Positions 1 through 11,413 of a stretch of DNA of 64,000 nt are shown piece by piece. The DNA is from Bordetella parapertussis (lineage in GTDB: Bacteria > Pseudomonadota > Gammaproteobacteria > Burkholderiales > SG8-39). The translations under genes and the position numbers were made by a program. The stretch is taken from positions 31,610 to 95,609 of the forward strand of contig CAMAXP010000014.1 in the NCBI GenBank assembly GCA_945862265.1. Direction: 5' to 3'. Every line of letters starts with the position of its first letter. Position 1 is the stretch's first letter. Under the pieces are notes generated by a model. It made no database searches and had not been told where the DNA came from. It was given only the letters and a program-made list of their open reading frames with translations.

Positions 1-2016
1 CTTCTCGGGCTCAATGCGATCCTTGCCGCCGCGCTGCTTGCCCTGGTCGGCTACCAGCTTGCTTCGTTGCGCCGTCGCCTGAAGCAAAAGGTTTTCGGTT
101 CGCGCCTCACGCTCCGCTTCCTTGTCCTGTTCGCTGCCATCGCAGTGGTGCCCGGTGTGCTCGTATACACGGTATCGGTGCAGTTCCTCTCGAAGAGCAT
201 CGAATCCTGGTTCGATGTCAGCGTGGATAGCGCACTCGAGGGCGGCATCAAGCTCGGGCAGGCGGCGGTGGACCAGATGCTGGCGGAACTGAACGTCAAG
301 GCAAAGGCCATGGCGCTCGAGCTCGCCGACCGCTCCGACAGCCAGCAGATCGTTGCGCTCAACCGCCTGCGCCAGCAGGCCGGGGTCGAGGACGCGGTCG
401 TTGTCGCTGCCAGCGGGCGCCTCGTTGCCAGCGGGAGTGACAACCTCTCGCAGCTGGTGCCCGAGTTGCCCAGCGCGCTGCAGTTGCGCAAGGCGCGCAA
501 CAATCGAGGCCTCACGTCGATCGACGCGCTGCCAGGAAAACCGCTCGGCTTGCGCGCCATCGTTCCGATCGCGGGTTCGATGATTTCCGACGAGACACGC
601 TACCTGCAGTTGCGCCACCCGGTACCCGAGGCGCTCGCGAGGAGCGCGGAGTCGGTCGAGGCGGTCTACGGGGATTACAAGAAGCTCGCGTTGTCCCGCC
701 AGGGATTGAAGCGCAGCTACATCGTTACCCTCACGCTGGCACTGCTGATGGCGCTGTTTTCTGCCGTGGCGCTCGCTTTCATCCTGTCCGACCGCATGTC
801 GGCGCCGTTGTCCGAACTCGCGCAGGCGACGCAGGCGGTGGCACGCGGGGATTTCTCGCGGCGCATGCCGGTCACCAGCCGCGACGAGCTCGGCGTGCTG
901 CTCGAGTCGTTCAACAGCATGACGCGCCAGCTCGACGAAGCCCGCCAGGTGGTCGAGTCCAACCGACTCCAGCTGGAGACCGCGAAGGCCCGCCTCGAGA
1001 ACATCCTGTCCAACCTCTCCGCCGGCGTGCTGGTCTTCGACCCGGAGCTCAGGCTGTCGATCTTCAACCATGGCGCCGCGGCCATCCTCGGTGGCGAACT
1101 CGGCGCGCTGAACGGCAAGGCGCTCGGCGAATGGGCTGGGTTCGAATCCTTTGCCCGGCCGGTGGGGCAAGCATTTGCCGCCCACGGCGAAAAAGGCTGG
1201 CAGCTCGAACTGGTGCTGTCGGGAACCGGCAAGACGCTCCTTGCCCGCGGCACGCCGCTGCCGTCCGGGTACGTGCTCGTCTTCGACGACGTTACCCAGC
1301 TGATCCAGGCGCAGCGGGCGACCGCCTGGGCCGAGGTGGCACGCCGCCTTGCGCACGAGATCAAGAACCCGCTGACGCCGATCCAGCTGTCCGCCGAGCG
1401 GCTTGAGATGAAGCTGGCGGACAAGCTCGGCCCGGTGGATGCCGAAACGCTGAAGCGCGGGACGCAGACCATCGTCAACCAGGTGGCCGCCCTGAAATCG
1501 ATGGTGGACGACTTCCGCGATTACGCCCGCCTGCCGGCGCCTGTGCCGGCAAGGCTCGACCTCAATGCCCTGGTCAGCGAGGTGCTGTCGATGTACGAGA
1601 CCTCCAGCATCCCGATCCGCGGCGAGCTCGCCGGCGGGGTGCCGCAGGTCTTCGCGGATTCCGCACAGATCCGCCAGGTGCTCCACAACCTCGTGCAGAA
1701 CGCGCAGGACGCGTTGGGCGCGACGAAGTCCCCGGATGCCGCCATCGAAGTGCGCACCGAGCTGGCCGGCGCCTGGGTGCGCCTGGTGGTGAGCGACAAC
1801 GGAAGCGGATTTCCAGAGGAACTCATGGCGCGGATCTTCGAGCCTTACGTCACGACCAAGCCGCGTGGCACGGGCCTCGGCCTCGCGATCGTGAAGAAGA
1901 TCGTCGACGAGCACCACGGCGAGATTGCCATCGAGAACCGTCCGCACAACGGCGCTTCCGTCACCATCCGGCTGCCCGTCCCCGACGGCGACAGCGCATC
2001 GGCCAGGGCGGCCTGA
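1..2016 (+). CDS. ntrY: NtrY-like membrane sensor histidine kinase, 5' partial
   Basis: Nitrogen-responsive sensor kinase that would phosphorylate the NtrX-like regulator just downstream. The reading frame is open from base 1 and its first residues form a hydrophobic helix, so the true start lies outside the window. Visible order: end of an N-terminal membrane helix, an extracytoplasmic sensor region, a second membrane helix near bases 720-790, a HAMP linker, a PAS-like domain (about 990-1290), a HisKA domain with the phosphoacceptor His at 1354-1356 (motif HEIKNPLTPIQ), and a HATPase_c domain with the N box (HNLVQNAQDAL) and G boxes (DNGSGF, GTGLGLAIV). It ends 7 bases before ntrX, so the two are surely co-transcribed. 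The NtrY name rests on domain order and neighbour; the signal sensed cannot be read from sequence. Confidence 0.9.
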   Translation, partial: LLGLNAILAAALLALVGYQLASLRRRLKQKVFGSRLTLRFLVLFAAIAVVPGVLVYTVSVQFLSKSIESWFDVSVDSALEGGIKLGQAAVDQMLAELNVKAKAMALELADRSDSQQIVALNRLRQQAGVEDAVVVAASGRLVASGSDNLSQLVPELPSALQLRKARNNRGLTSIDALPGKPLGLRAIVPIAGSMISDETRYLQLRHPVPEALARSAESVEAVYGDYKKLALSRQGLKRSYIVTLTLALLMALFSAVALAFILSDRMSAPLSELAQATQAVARGDFSRRMPVTSRDELGVLLESFNSMTRQLDEARQVVESNRLQLETAKARLENILSNLSAGVLVFDPELRLSIFNHGAAAILGGELGALNGKALGEWAGFESFARPVGQAFAAHGEKGWQLELVLSGTGKTLLARGTPLPSGYVLVFDDVTQLIQAQRATAWAEVARRLAHEIKNPLTPIQLSAERLEMKLADKLGPVDAETLKRGTQTIVNQVAALKSMVDDFRDYARLPAPVPARLDLNALVSEVLSMYETSSIPIRGELAGGVPQVFADSAQIRQVLHNLVQNAQDALGATKSPDAAIEVRTELAGAWVRLVVSDNGSGFPEELMARIFEPYVTTKPRGTGLGLAIVKKIVDEHHGEIAIENRPHNGASVTIRLPVPDGDSASARAA

Positions 2017-2023
2017 GGACACC

Positions 2024-3271
2024 ATGGCACAGATCCTAGTGGTCGACGATGAAGTCGGCATCCGCGAACTCCTCTCGGAGATCCTGGCCGACGAGGGCCA
2101 CCAGGTGCTGCTGGCCGAAAACGCCGGTGCGGCGCGGCGGCTGCGCGCGGCCCAGCGGCCCGACCTCGTGCTGCTCGACATCTGGATGCCCGATACCGAC
2201 GGCATCACGCTGCTGAAGGAATGGGCCGCGAACGGCCAGTTGACCATGCCCGTGGTCATGATGTCCGGCCACGGCACGATCGAGACTGCCGTCGAGGCAA
2301 CGCGCATCGGCGCGCTCGACTACCTCGAGAAGCCGATCGCGCTGCAGCGCCTGCTCTCCACGGTCAAGCGCGCGTTGCGCAACCAGGAAGCACCGGTGGC
2401 CCGCAGGCTCTCGCTTGCGGCCCTCGGTCGCTCGGCGGCGCTTGCCGACCTGAAGAAGCGCCTCGCCCAGCTTGCCCAGGTAGGCGCGCCGCTGCTCGTG
2501 CGCGGAGAACGTGGCATGAACGCAGAAATGTTCGTCCGCCACCTGCTTTCGGCGGGCGCGCCCTTCGTGACCGGCGCGGAGGCGCTGAACGATTCGCCCT
2601 CCGATGTGCTGGCCCGTGCGGCGGGGGGAATCCTGTTCGTTCCCGACCTTGCGCGGCTGTCGCGCAACGAGCAGAAGAACCTGGAGTTCCTGCTGGCGCG
2701 GGCCGAAAAACACAAGGCGCGCGTGGTGTCCTTTTCGCTGCTCGAGCCGCAGCGCCTGGTTGCCGAGCACGATTTCGACGCGGATCTCGCGACGCGACTG
2801 TCGGAACTCGTCATCTCCCTGCCCCCGCTGCGCGAGTTCGCGGAGGAAGTGCCGGACATTGCCGCGCTCGAGCTCGCGCAACTCGTCGAAGGCCGCGTCT
2901 GCCCGCCGCGCAGGTTTTCGACGGCGGCGCTCAACGCGCTGCGCCACCATCCCTGGCCGGGCAACCTTGCCCAGCTCGGCGCGGTGGTCAAGAACCTCGC
3001 CCTGACTGCGCTCGAAGAGGAAGTCCAGCTGGCCGACGTCGAGCGGATCCTAGCGGCGCATTCGGCCCCGGCCTCCGCGGGCGCGTTGCCACTCGACCAG
3101 CCCTATCGCGAAGCGCGCGATGCTTTTGAAAAGCTGTACTTCGAGTACCAGCTCGCGCGCGAAAACGGCAGCATGTCCAAGGTTGCGGAAAGGACCGGCC
3201 TCGAGCGTACGCACCTCTACCGCAAGCTGAAGGCCCTCGGCCTGCCCGTCGGCCGCCGCGAGGAAGGCTGA
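2024..3271 (+). CDS. ntrX: NtrX-like response regulator with degenerate sigma-54 AAA+ domain
   Basis: Partner response regulator of the upstream kinase, 415 aa. The receiver domain is intact: acidic pocket near the N-terminus, phosphoacceptor Asp52 in LLDIWMPDTDG and Lys103 in the LEKP motif. The C-terminus is a Fis-type helix-turn-helix (SMSKVAERTGLERTHLYRKL). The middle looks like a sigma-54 AAA+ domain that has lost its catalytic motifs. The Walker A position (from Gly161) reads GERGMNAE rather than GExGTGKE, so the P-loop Lys is missing, and no GAFTGA loop is present. It is inferred to bind DNA and respond to phosphorylation without remodelling sigma-54 holoenzyme. ATG at 2024 is 7 bases after the ntrY stop. 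Confidence 0.85.
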   Translation: MAQILVVDDEVGIRELLSEILADEGHQVLLAENAGAARRLRAAQRPDLVLLDIWMPDTDGITLLKEWAANGQLTMPVVMMSGHGTIETAVEATRIGALDYLEKPIALQRLLSTVKRALRNQEAPVARRLSLAALGRSAALADLKKRLAQLAQVGAPLLVRGERGMNAEMFVRHLLSAGAPFVTGAEALNDSPSDVLARAAGGILFVPDLARLSRNEQKNLEFLLARAEKHKARVVSFSLLEPQRLVAEHDFDADLATRLSELVISLPPLREFAEEVPDIAALELAQLVEGRVCPPRRFSTAALNALRHHPWPGNLAQLGAVVKNLALTALEEEVQLADVERILAAHSAPASAGALPLDQPYREARDAFEKLYFEYQLARENGSMSKVAERTGLERTHLYRKLKALGLPVGRREEG

Positions 3272-3278
3272 GGCGCCG

Positions 3279-3656
3279 GTGGAACGCATCCCGGTGCACG
3301 TCGTCTCAGGCGGGCCCGGATCGGGCAAGACCGCGCTGATCGCAAGGCTTTGCTCGCAAAGGGCCGGCTGGCTGGGTCTCGTGAACGCAGTCCCTGCGGG
3401 CGCGGGCAGCAACCTGAAGCCGCTGGCCCCGGGGTGCCCGTGCTGTACCGGCAAGGTCGTGCTGCAGGTGTCGCTCGCGCGGGCGCTGCGGGAGACGCGC
3501 GCGACTCGCGCGCTGGTCGAGCTGGCCGACCCGGCGCATGCCCGGGCGCTTGAAAAGCTGCTGGGCGAGTTGCCTTTCAGTTTGTCGGTGGCCCCCGCCC
3601 GGCCGATTCTCCTACCCGATGACACGGGGCTCGTCGCGGCCTACCTCCAGCCCTGA
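3279..3656 (+). CDS. short CobW/G3E-like GTPase-domain protein
   Basis: A 125-residue protein starting at GTG 3279, 7 bases after ntrX. It carries a P-loop at residues 11-18 (GGPGSGKT) and a GCPCC motif (Cys53, Cys55, Cys56). This is the pairing typical of the COG0523/CobW metallochaperone GTPases, where the CxCC cysteines bind metal. It is followed by a Walker-B-like stretch (RALVELADPAHA). Family members usually exceed 300 residues and have a C-terminal CobW_C domain; this one stops soon after the first strands of the G domain. It could be a minimal stand-alone GTPase, a regulator of its neighbours or a decaying gene. The frame is open and codon use is like the neighbours. Metal handling is inference from the motif only. 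Confidence 0.6.
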   Translation: MERIPVHVVSGGPGSGKTALIARLCSQRAGWLGLVNAVPAGAGSNLKPLAPGCPCCTGKVVLQVSLARALRETRATRALVELADPAHARALEKLLGELPFSLSVAPARPILLPDDTGLVAAYLQP

Positions 3657-3723
3657 TTGCGCCTGCCGTTGGCAGGGACGACAGCGCTCGTTATGATGGC
3701 GACGTCTGCTTTCATCCAGCGCC

Positions 3724-5178
3724 ATGCTGCTCCAGTTCGTCATCCTTTACCTGATCGTGTCCGTCGGCATCGGCCTGTATGCCGCGACCAAGGTCAAGAA
3801 CTCCGCCGACTTCGTGGTCGCCGGCCGCCATTTGCCGCTGCCGTTCATTGTCGCCACAGTGTTTGCCACGTGGTTCGGCTCGGAAACTGTTCTTGGCATC
3901 CCCGCCAAGTTCCTCAACGACGGGCTCAAAGGCGTGGTCGCCGACCCCTTCGGCTCATCCATGTGCCTGATCTTCGTCGGCCTGTTCTTTGCCCGTCCGC
4001 TGTACCGCATGGGACTGCTGACGATAGGCGACTACTACCGCGTGCGCTACAACCGCGGGGTAGAACTCGCCGCGGCGATCTGCATCGTGATCTCCTACTT
4101 AGGCTGGGTTTCGGCGCAGGTGACGGCGCTGGGCCTGGTGTTCAACGTGCTGACCGACGGTGCGCTTGCGCCTTGGCAGGGGATGATGATCGGCGTGGCG
4201 ATCGTGCTCGTGTATACCCTTGCCGGCGGCATGTTCTCGGTCGCCTTCACCGACCTCTTCCAGATGCTGATCATCGGCGTGGGGATGGTCTACATCGCGG
4301 TGGTCGTGTCGGGCATGGCCGGCGGCGCCGGCGTGGTGGTCGAGCACGCGAGGGCGGCGGGAAAACTGGAATTCTGGCCGGGGCTGGAGCCGCGCGACGT
4401 GATCGCGTTCGTCGCCGCATGGATGACGATGGCGCTCGGCTCGATTCCGCAGCAGGACGTCTTCCAGCGTGTCAGCGCGGCGAAGAACGAGAAGACGGCG
4501 GCGCTGGGTTCCGTGATGGGCGGCAGCCTCTATTTCTTCTTCGCCTTCGTGCCGATGTTCCTTGCCTACTCCGCGAGCCTCATCGACCCGAAGATGGTGG
4601 CCGACTTGCTCGCCAAGGACTCGCAGTACATCCTGCCGCGGCTGATCCTCGACCACGCCCCCTTCGCCGTGCAGGTGATGTTCTTCGGCGCATTGCTGGC
4701 GGCGATTCTGTCGTGTTCCTCGGCGACGCTGCTCGCACCCTCGGTGACATTCGCCGAGAACGTGCTGCGCAACTTCTTCCCGAACATCACCGACGATCAG
4801 TTCCTGCGCATGCTTAGGATCGTGGTGCTGGTGTTCGCGATGGGGGTGCTGGCGTTTGCGATGGGCTCGAACTCGACGATCTACGGCATGGTCGAGAACG
4901 CCTACAAGATCACCCTGGTGGCGGCATTCACGCCCCTCGCGTTCGGCCTGTACTGGAAGCGTGCGACCACGCAGGGTGCGGCTGCCGCGATGGCGCTGGG
5001 ACTGGTGACCTGGATCTCGCTGGAACTCGTGGCGCCCGAGGGCTTCTTCCCACCCCAGTTTGCCGGCCTGTTCGCGGCCATCTTCGGGATGCTCGCCGGA
5101 TCCCTGCTGCCGCAGTGGTACGGCGCGGCCCCTGCCCATGGCGAGCATCGCAGCACGGCTCGCCACGAAAAATCCTGA
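3724..5178 (+). CDS. sodium:solute symporter family (SSS) transporter
   Basis: Integral membrane transporter of 484 aa with about 13 hydrophobic segments, coupling sodium influx to uptake of an organic solute. The N-terminus (LQFVILYLIVSVGIGLYAA, then SADFVVAGRHLPL) and the FATWFGSETVLGIPAKF segment match the SSS/PutP family. The conserved core region around residues 230-260 (MTMALGSIPQQDVFQRV) is typical of family members of unknown substrate. It ends in a short charged tail. It follows the ntrYX-GTPase genes on the same strand with a 67-base gap and is convergent with DUF423. Nothing in the sequence fixes the substrate (amino acid, carboxylate or sugar). ATG 3724 is the first in-frame start that preserves the first membrane helix. 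Confidence 0.85.
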   Translation: MLLQFVILYLIVSVGIGLYAATKVKNSADFVVAGRHLPLPFIVATVFATWFGSETVLGIPAKFLNDGLKGVVADPFGSSMCLIFVGLFFARPLYRMGLLTIGDYYRVRYNRGVELAAAICIVISYLGWVSAQVTALGLVFNVLTDGALAPWQGMMIGVAIVLVYTLAGGMFSVAFTDLFQMLIIGVGMVYIAVVVSGMAGGAGVVVEHARAAGKLEFWPGLEPRDVIAFVAAWMTMALGSIPQQDVFQRVSAAKNEKTAALGSVMGGSLYFFFAFVPMFLAYSASLIDPKMVADLLAKDSQYILPRLILDHAPFAVQVMFFGALLAAILSCSSATLLAPSVTFAENVLRNFFPNITDDQFLRMLRIVVLVFAMGVLAFAMGSNSTIYGMVENAYKITLVAAFTPLAFGLYWKRATTQGAAAAMALGLVTWISLELVAPEGFFPPQFAGLFAAIFGMLAGSLLPQWYGAAPAHGEHRSTARHEKS

Positions 5179-5243
5179 ACTTTATTTCTTAAACACCGCG
5201 CCAGCAGCCGTGTTCAAGGCAATCTTGTTCTGGTACAGGTACA

Positions 5244-5627
5244 TTACGGGGTGCGTAGCACTGCCCACGCAAACGCACCCCAGGCGAGGATGAAGGCGGA
5301 CCCGCCGAGCGGGGCCACGGCGCCGAGCCATCGTTCCCCCGTCAGCGCCAGCGCGTAGAGGCTGCCCGAAAAGAGCAGCACCCCGGTGGCCATGAGCCAT
5401 CCCGAGGCGCGCAATGCCACACTCCCCGGCAGGTGGAAGCACGCGAGCCCCACCAGCATCAAGCCGAGCGCGTGATAGAAGTGGTACTGCACACCGGTCT
5501 GGTAGATGCCGAGCATCTCCGGCGACAACCGCGCCTTGAGCCCGTGTGCGCCGAAGGCCCCGATCGCCACGGCCGCCAGCGCGAGCAGGCTGCCCATCGA
5601 CAGGAACAGCTTCGCGCCGGCCGGCAT
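5244..5627 (-). CDS. DUF423 (YgdD-type) small membrane protein
   Basis: A 127-residue protein with four hydrophobic helices and the DUF423 pattern: AAVAIGAFGAHGL near the N-terminus, then YQTGVQYHFYHALGL, then FSGSLYALALTG. The family is an inner-membrane protein of unknown function, widespread in proteobacteria. The gene starts one base after the metH stop and is probably translated from the same message. The 65 bases beyond its end toward the symporter contain no strong terminator. Confidence 0.85.
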   Translation of the reverse strand: MPAGAKLFLSMGSLLALAAVAIGAFGAHGLKARLSPEMLGIYQTGVQYHFYHALGLMLVGLACFHLPGSVALRASGWLMATGVLLFSGSLYALALTGERWLGAVAPLGGSAFILAWGAFAWAVLRTP

Positions 5628-5628
5628 C

Positions 5629-9357
<3,729 letters not shown>

Positions 9358-9373
9358 GAGAGGGACTCCAGAA

Positions 9374-9410
9374 AACAAAAAACCCGTTCAGCTTGCGCCA
9401 GAAACGGGTT
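9374..9410 (-). terminator. intrinsic terminator in metH leader
   Basis: Read on the minus strand: AACCCGTT (9410-9403), a 14-nt loop, AACGGGTT (9388-9381), then a T-rich run to 9374. It lies just before the metH ribosome-binding site, so it would act as an attenuator rather than the end of a gene. Confidence 0.7.
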
Positions 9411-9523
9411 GCGATCCTCGTCTCTTTAGCTGGATTTGTTTTTCCGGCAGGTGTGTCTTGCCGGGCGCCCGCAAGCTGAACCTCAAATCGGCGCTAACGC
9501 TTTGATGAAACAGCGTTACTACA
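9374..9523 (-). promoter_or_regulatory. structured metH leader RNA, candidate riboswitch/attenuator
   Basis: About 150 nt of untranslated leader between the predicted start site (near 9523) and metH. In transcript order it can form a 7-bp hairpin (9518-9512 with 9501-9495), a 6-bp helix (9489-9484 with 9438-9433), an apical 6-bp hairpin (9464-9459 with 9449-9444) and a final intrinsic terminator. A 12-nt segment (9481-9470) is perfectly complementary to 9397-9386, which covers the terminator loop and the start of its 3' arm. Pairing there would block the terminator. No ATG-led leader peptide is present. I cannot match it to SAM, SAH or cobalamin riboswitch consensus motifs. Confidence 0.6.
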
Positions 9524-9529
9524 GGCGTT

Positions 9530-9559
9530 ATTGTCTCCGCCGCCGCAGGGGCGTGTCAA
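9530..9559 (-). promoter_or_regulatory. predicted sigma-70 promoter of metH
   Basis: On the minus strand a consensus -35 TTGACA (9559-9554) is followed 18 bases later by GACAAT (9535-9530), one mismatch from TATAAT-like -10 elements such as TACAAT. The start site would fall near 9523, exactly at the beginning of the structured leader. Confidence 0.6.
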
Positions 9560-9568
9560 CCGCGCACG

Positions 9569-9574
9569 TATAAT
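9569..9574 (+). promoter_or_regulatory. possible -10 element for the MFS gene
   Basis: A perfect TATAAT on the plus strand, 44 bases before the preferred MFS start codon. No good -35 was found at the right distance, so the call is weak. It overlaps the region of the divergent metH promoter. Confidence 0.35.
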
Positions 9575-9617
9575 TGGCATGCTCGCCGAAGGCCGCATTC
9601 CCATGCGGACATGTCCA

Positions 9618-10910
9618 ATGGCCCGACCCGATCCTGCCGAGTACCCGCCAATGCGCCTGGCCCTGGCCATCTGGGGCCTGGGGGCTGGCCTGTACCTGAT
9701 CGGCTTCTTCCAGCGCGTGGCGCCTGCCGTTATTACCCGTGAGCTGATGGCTGAATTCACGCTCACTGCCATGGCGCTCGGCAACCTTTCGGCCCTTTAC
9801 TTCTATACCTATGTGGCCATCCAGATCCCTACGGGCGTGCTGGTCGACCACTGGGGTCCGCGACGCGTGCTGGCCGCCGGGGGGCTGCTGGCCGCGGTTG
9901 GCACCTTCGTGTTTTCCCAGGCGCCCGGGTATGGCCTGGTCGGCGTCGGACGATTGTGCGTGGGCGCGGGCGTAGGCGTCGCCTTCGTGGCGATGCTCAA
10001 GCTCGCCACGCACTGGATCCAGCCTTCGCGTTTTGCTTTGGTGTCGGGCCTTGCGCTCGCATGCGGAAGCCTCGGGGGCATTTCTGCCGGGGTACCGCTG
10101 CGCATCGCCGTAGATGCGATCGGCTGGCGAGGCGTGATGCTTGCGGCGGCGGTCGTTACGGCGGTTCTTGCCGCAGTGACCTGGGCCTTCGTGCGCGACG
10201 ATCCGCGCGAGCGCGGCTACCGCAGCTACTCGAGCATCGCCGCTGGCGCGCGTCCGCAGCATTCGATGCTCGGTGGCATCCGCGAAGTGTTCCGCTATCG
10301 CAATGTTTGGCTCAACTTCATCGGGTGCGGCGCGATCACCGGGCCGATGCTTGCGTTCGGCGGCCTGTGGGGTGTGCCGTTCCTCGTGTCCCAGTACGGT
10401 TACTCGACCAGCCGGGCGGCGTTTGTGACCTCGGTGATGCTCGTCGCGTGGGCCGTGGGGAGCCCCATTGCGGGCGCGCTGTCCGACAGGATGCGCCGCC
10501 GGAAACTGCCGATCGTCACAGGCGGACTTCTCGCCGCGGTGATGTGGACGATTCTCATCTACGTGCCGGGGCTGCCTTACTGGCTCGTGCTCGCGCTGAT
10601 GATCGGCCTCGGACTTGCGTCCGGCGTGGTCGTGATCGGGTTCGCGTTCTGCAAAGAGTCGGCGCCCGCTGCGCTGGCAGGTACCGCATCCGGTGCGGTG
10701 AACATGGGCAATATGCTGGGCGGGATGGCGATGCAGCCGCTGATCGGGTGGCTGCTCGACCTCGGCTGGGACGGGGCCATGGCGGGAGAGGTGCGCGCTT
10801 ACAGCTTTGCAGCCTACTCGGGCGGCTTCACGCTGATGCTGGTGTGGCTGGTCGCGGGGCTCGCGGCGTTTGCCTTCGCGCGCGAAACACATGCGAAACA
10901 GGCGGCTTGA
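9618..10910 (+). CDS. MFS transporter
   Basis: Major facilitator superfamily permease with about 12 membrane helices, roughly 430 aa from the chosen start. The N-terminal helix (LALAIWGLGAGLYLIGFFQR) is followed by the helix 2-3 loop pattern DHWGPRRVL, typical of the family (G-x-x-x-D-R-x-G-R-R type). A long central loop follows (about residues 190-215), with a matching SDRMRRRKLP motif in the second half. In-frame ATGs at 9579, 9603, 9618 and 9651 are all possible; 9618 or 9651 keep the first helix near the N-terminus. None has a strong ribosome-binding site. It lies just before aromatic-degradation genes on the same strand, so an organic-acid or aromatic substrate is plausible, but sequence does not prove it. 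Confidence 0.85.
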   Translation: MARPDPAEYPPMRLALAIWGLGAGLYLIGFFQRVAPAVITRELMAEFTLTAMALGNLSALYFYTYVAIQIPTGVLVDHWGPRRVLAAGGLLAAVGTFVFSQAPGYGLVGVGRLCVGAGVGVAFVAMLKLATHWIQPSRFALVSGLALACGSLGGISAGVPLRIAVDAIGWRGVMLAAAVVTAVLAAVTWAFVRDDPRERGYRSYSSIAAGARPQHSMLGGIREVFRYRNVWLNFIGCGAITGPMLAFGGLWGVPFLVSQYGYSTSRAAFVTSVMLVAWAVGSPIAGALSDRMRRRKLPIVTGGLLAAVMWTILIYVPGLPYWLVLALMIGLGLASGVVVIGFAFCKESAPAALAGTASGAVNMGNMLGGMAMQPLIGWLLDLGWDGAMAGEVRAYSFAAYSGGFTLMLVWLVAGLAAFAFARETHAKQAA

Positions 10911-10942
10911 CGCGTGCGGAACCGGCGCATCATCATGGCCCC

Positions 10943-11386
10943 ATGCCAACCGACGAATCCGCACTCCCTTCCATCACGGGTCGTTTTCCCTGCGAAGTGC
11001 AGTGGGGCGATTGCGATCCCGCCGGGATCATCTTCTACCCCACTTACTTCCGCTGGTTCGATGCCGCGAGCTGGGCGTTGTTTGCTTGCGTCGGCTATAC
11101 GGCCCGGCGCATGCGCGCCGAGGGGCGAGCCCTGCCGCTGGTGGCCGCCGAGAGCCAGTTCATCCATCCCGCGCAGCAGGCCGATCGCTGTGAGGTGCGC
11201 TCGACAATCGTCCGCTTCGGCGGCAAGTCGCTGGTCGTGGCCCATGAAGTCGTGCGTTCCGACGGCACGGTGATGGCCAAGGGGACGGAGACCCGTGTGT
11301 GGAGCCGCCATGTGGACGGCCCCGGCTCGCCGATGAAAGGCGAAGCCATCGGGGACGACCTGAAGGCGCTGTTCCGCGCCCATTGA
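10943..11386 (+). CDS. hotdog-fold acyl-CoA thioesterase, 4-hydroxybenzoyl-CoA type
   Basis: A 147-residue single-domain thioesterase. The active-site segment QWGDCDPAGIIFYPTYF places the catalytic Asp at residue 25, equivalent to Asp17 of the Pseudomonas 4-hydroxybenzoyl-CoA thioesterase, and the surrounding WGDCDPAGI motif is nearly identical. The enzyme would release 4-hydroxybenzoate (or a related aromatic acid) from its CoA ester. The gene sits 27 bases before pcaH, which supports a role in funnelling aromatic CoA esters toward protocatechuate. A 4-hydroxybenzoate 3-hydroxylase (pobA) is not in the window. The broader 4HBT family also includes YbgC-like enzymes, so the substrate is inferred. 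Confidence 0.75.
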   Translation: MPTDESALPSITGRFPCEVQWGDCDPAGIIFYPTYFRWFDAASWALFACVGYTARRMRAEGRALPLVAAESQFIHPAQQADRCEVRSTIVRFGGKSLVVAHEVVRSDGTVMAKGTETRVWSRHVDGPGSPMKGEAIGDDLKALFRAH

Positions 11387-11413
11387 TTCGTTTTAGCTGA
11401 GAGGAGAAACCCA

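Noticed and set aside
9378..9523. SAM-I or cobalamin riboswitch identity for the metH leader
   Set aside because: The GGGACUGGCCC-type SAM-I core and cobalamin-box motifs are not visible, so only an unclassified leader is claimed.
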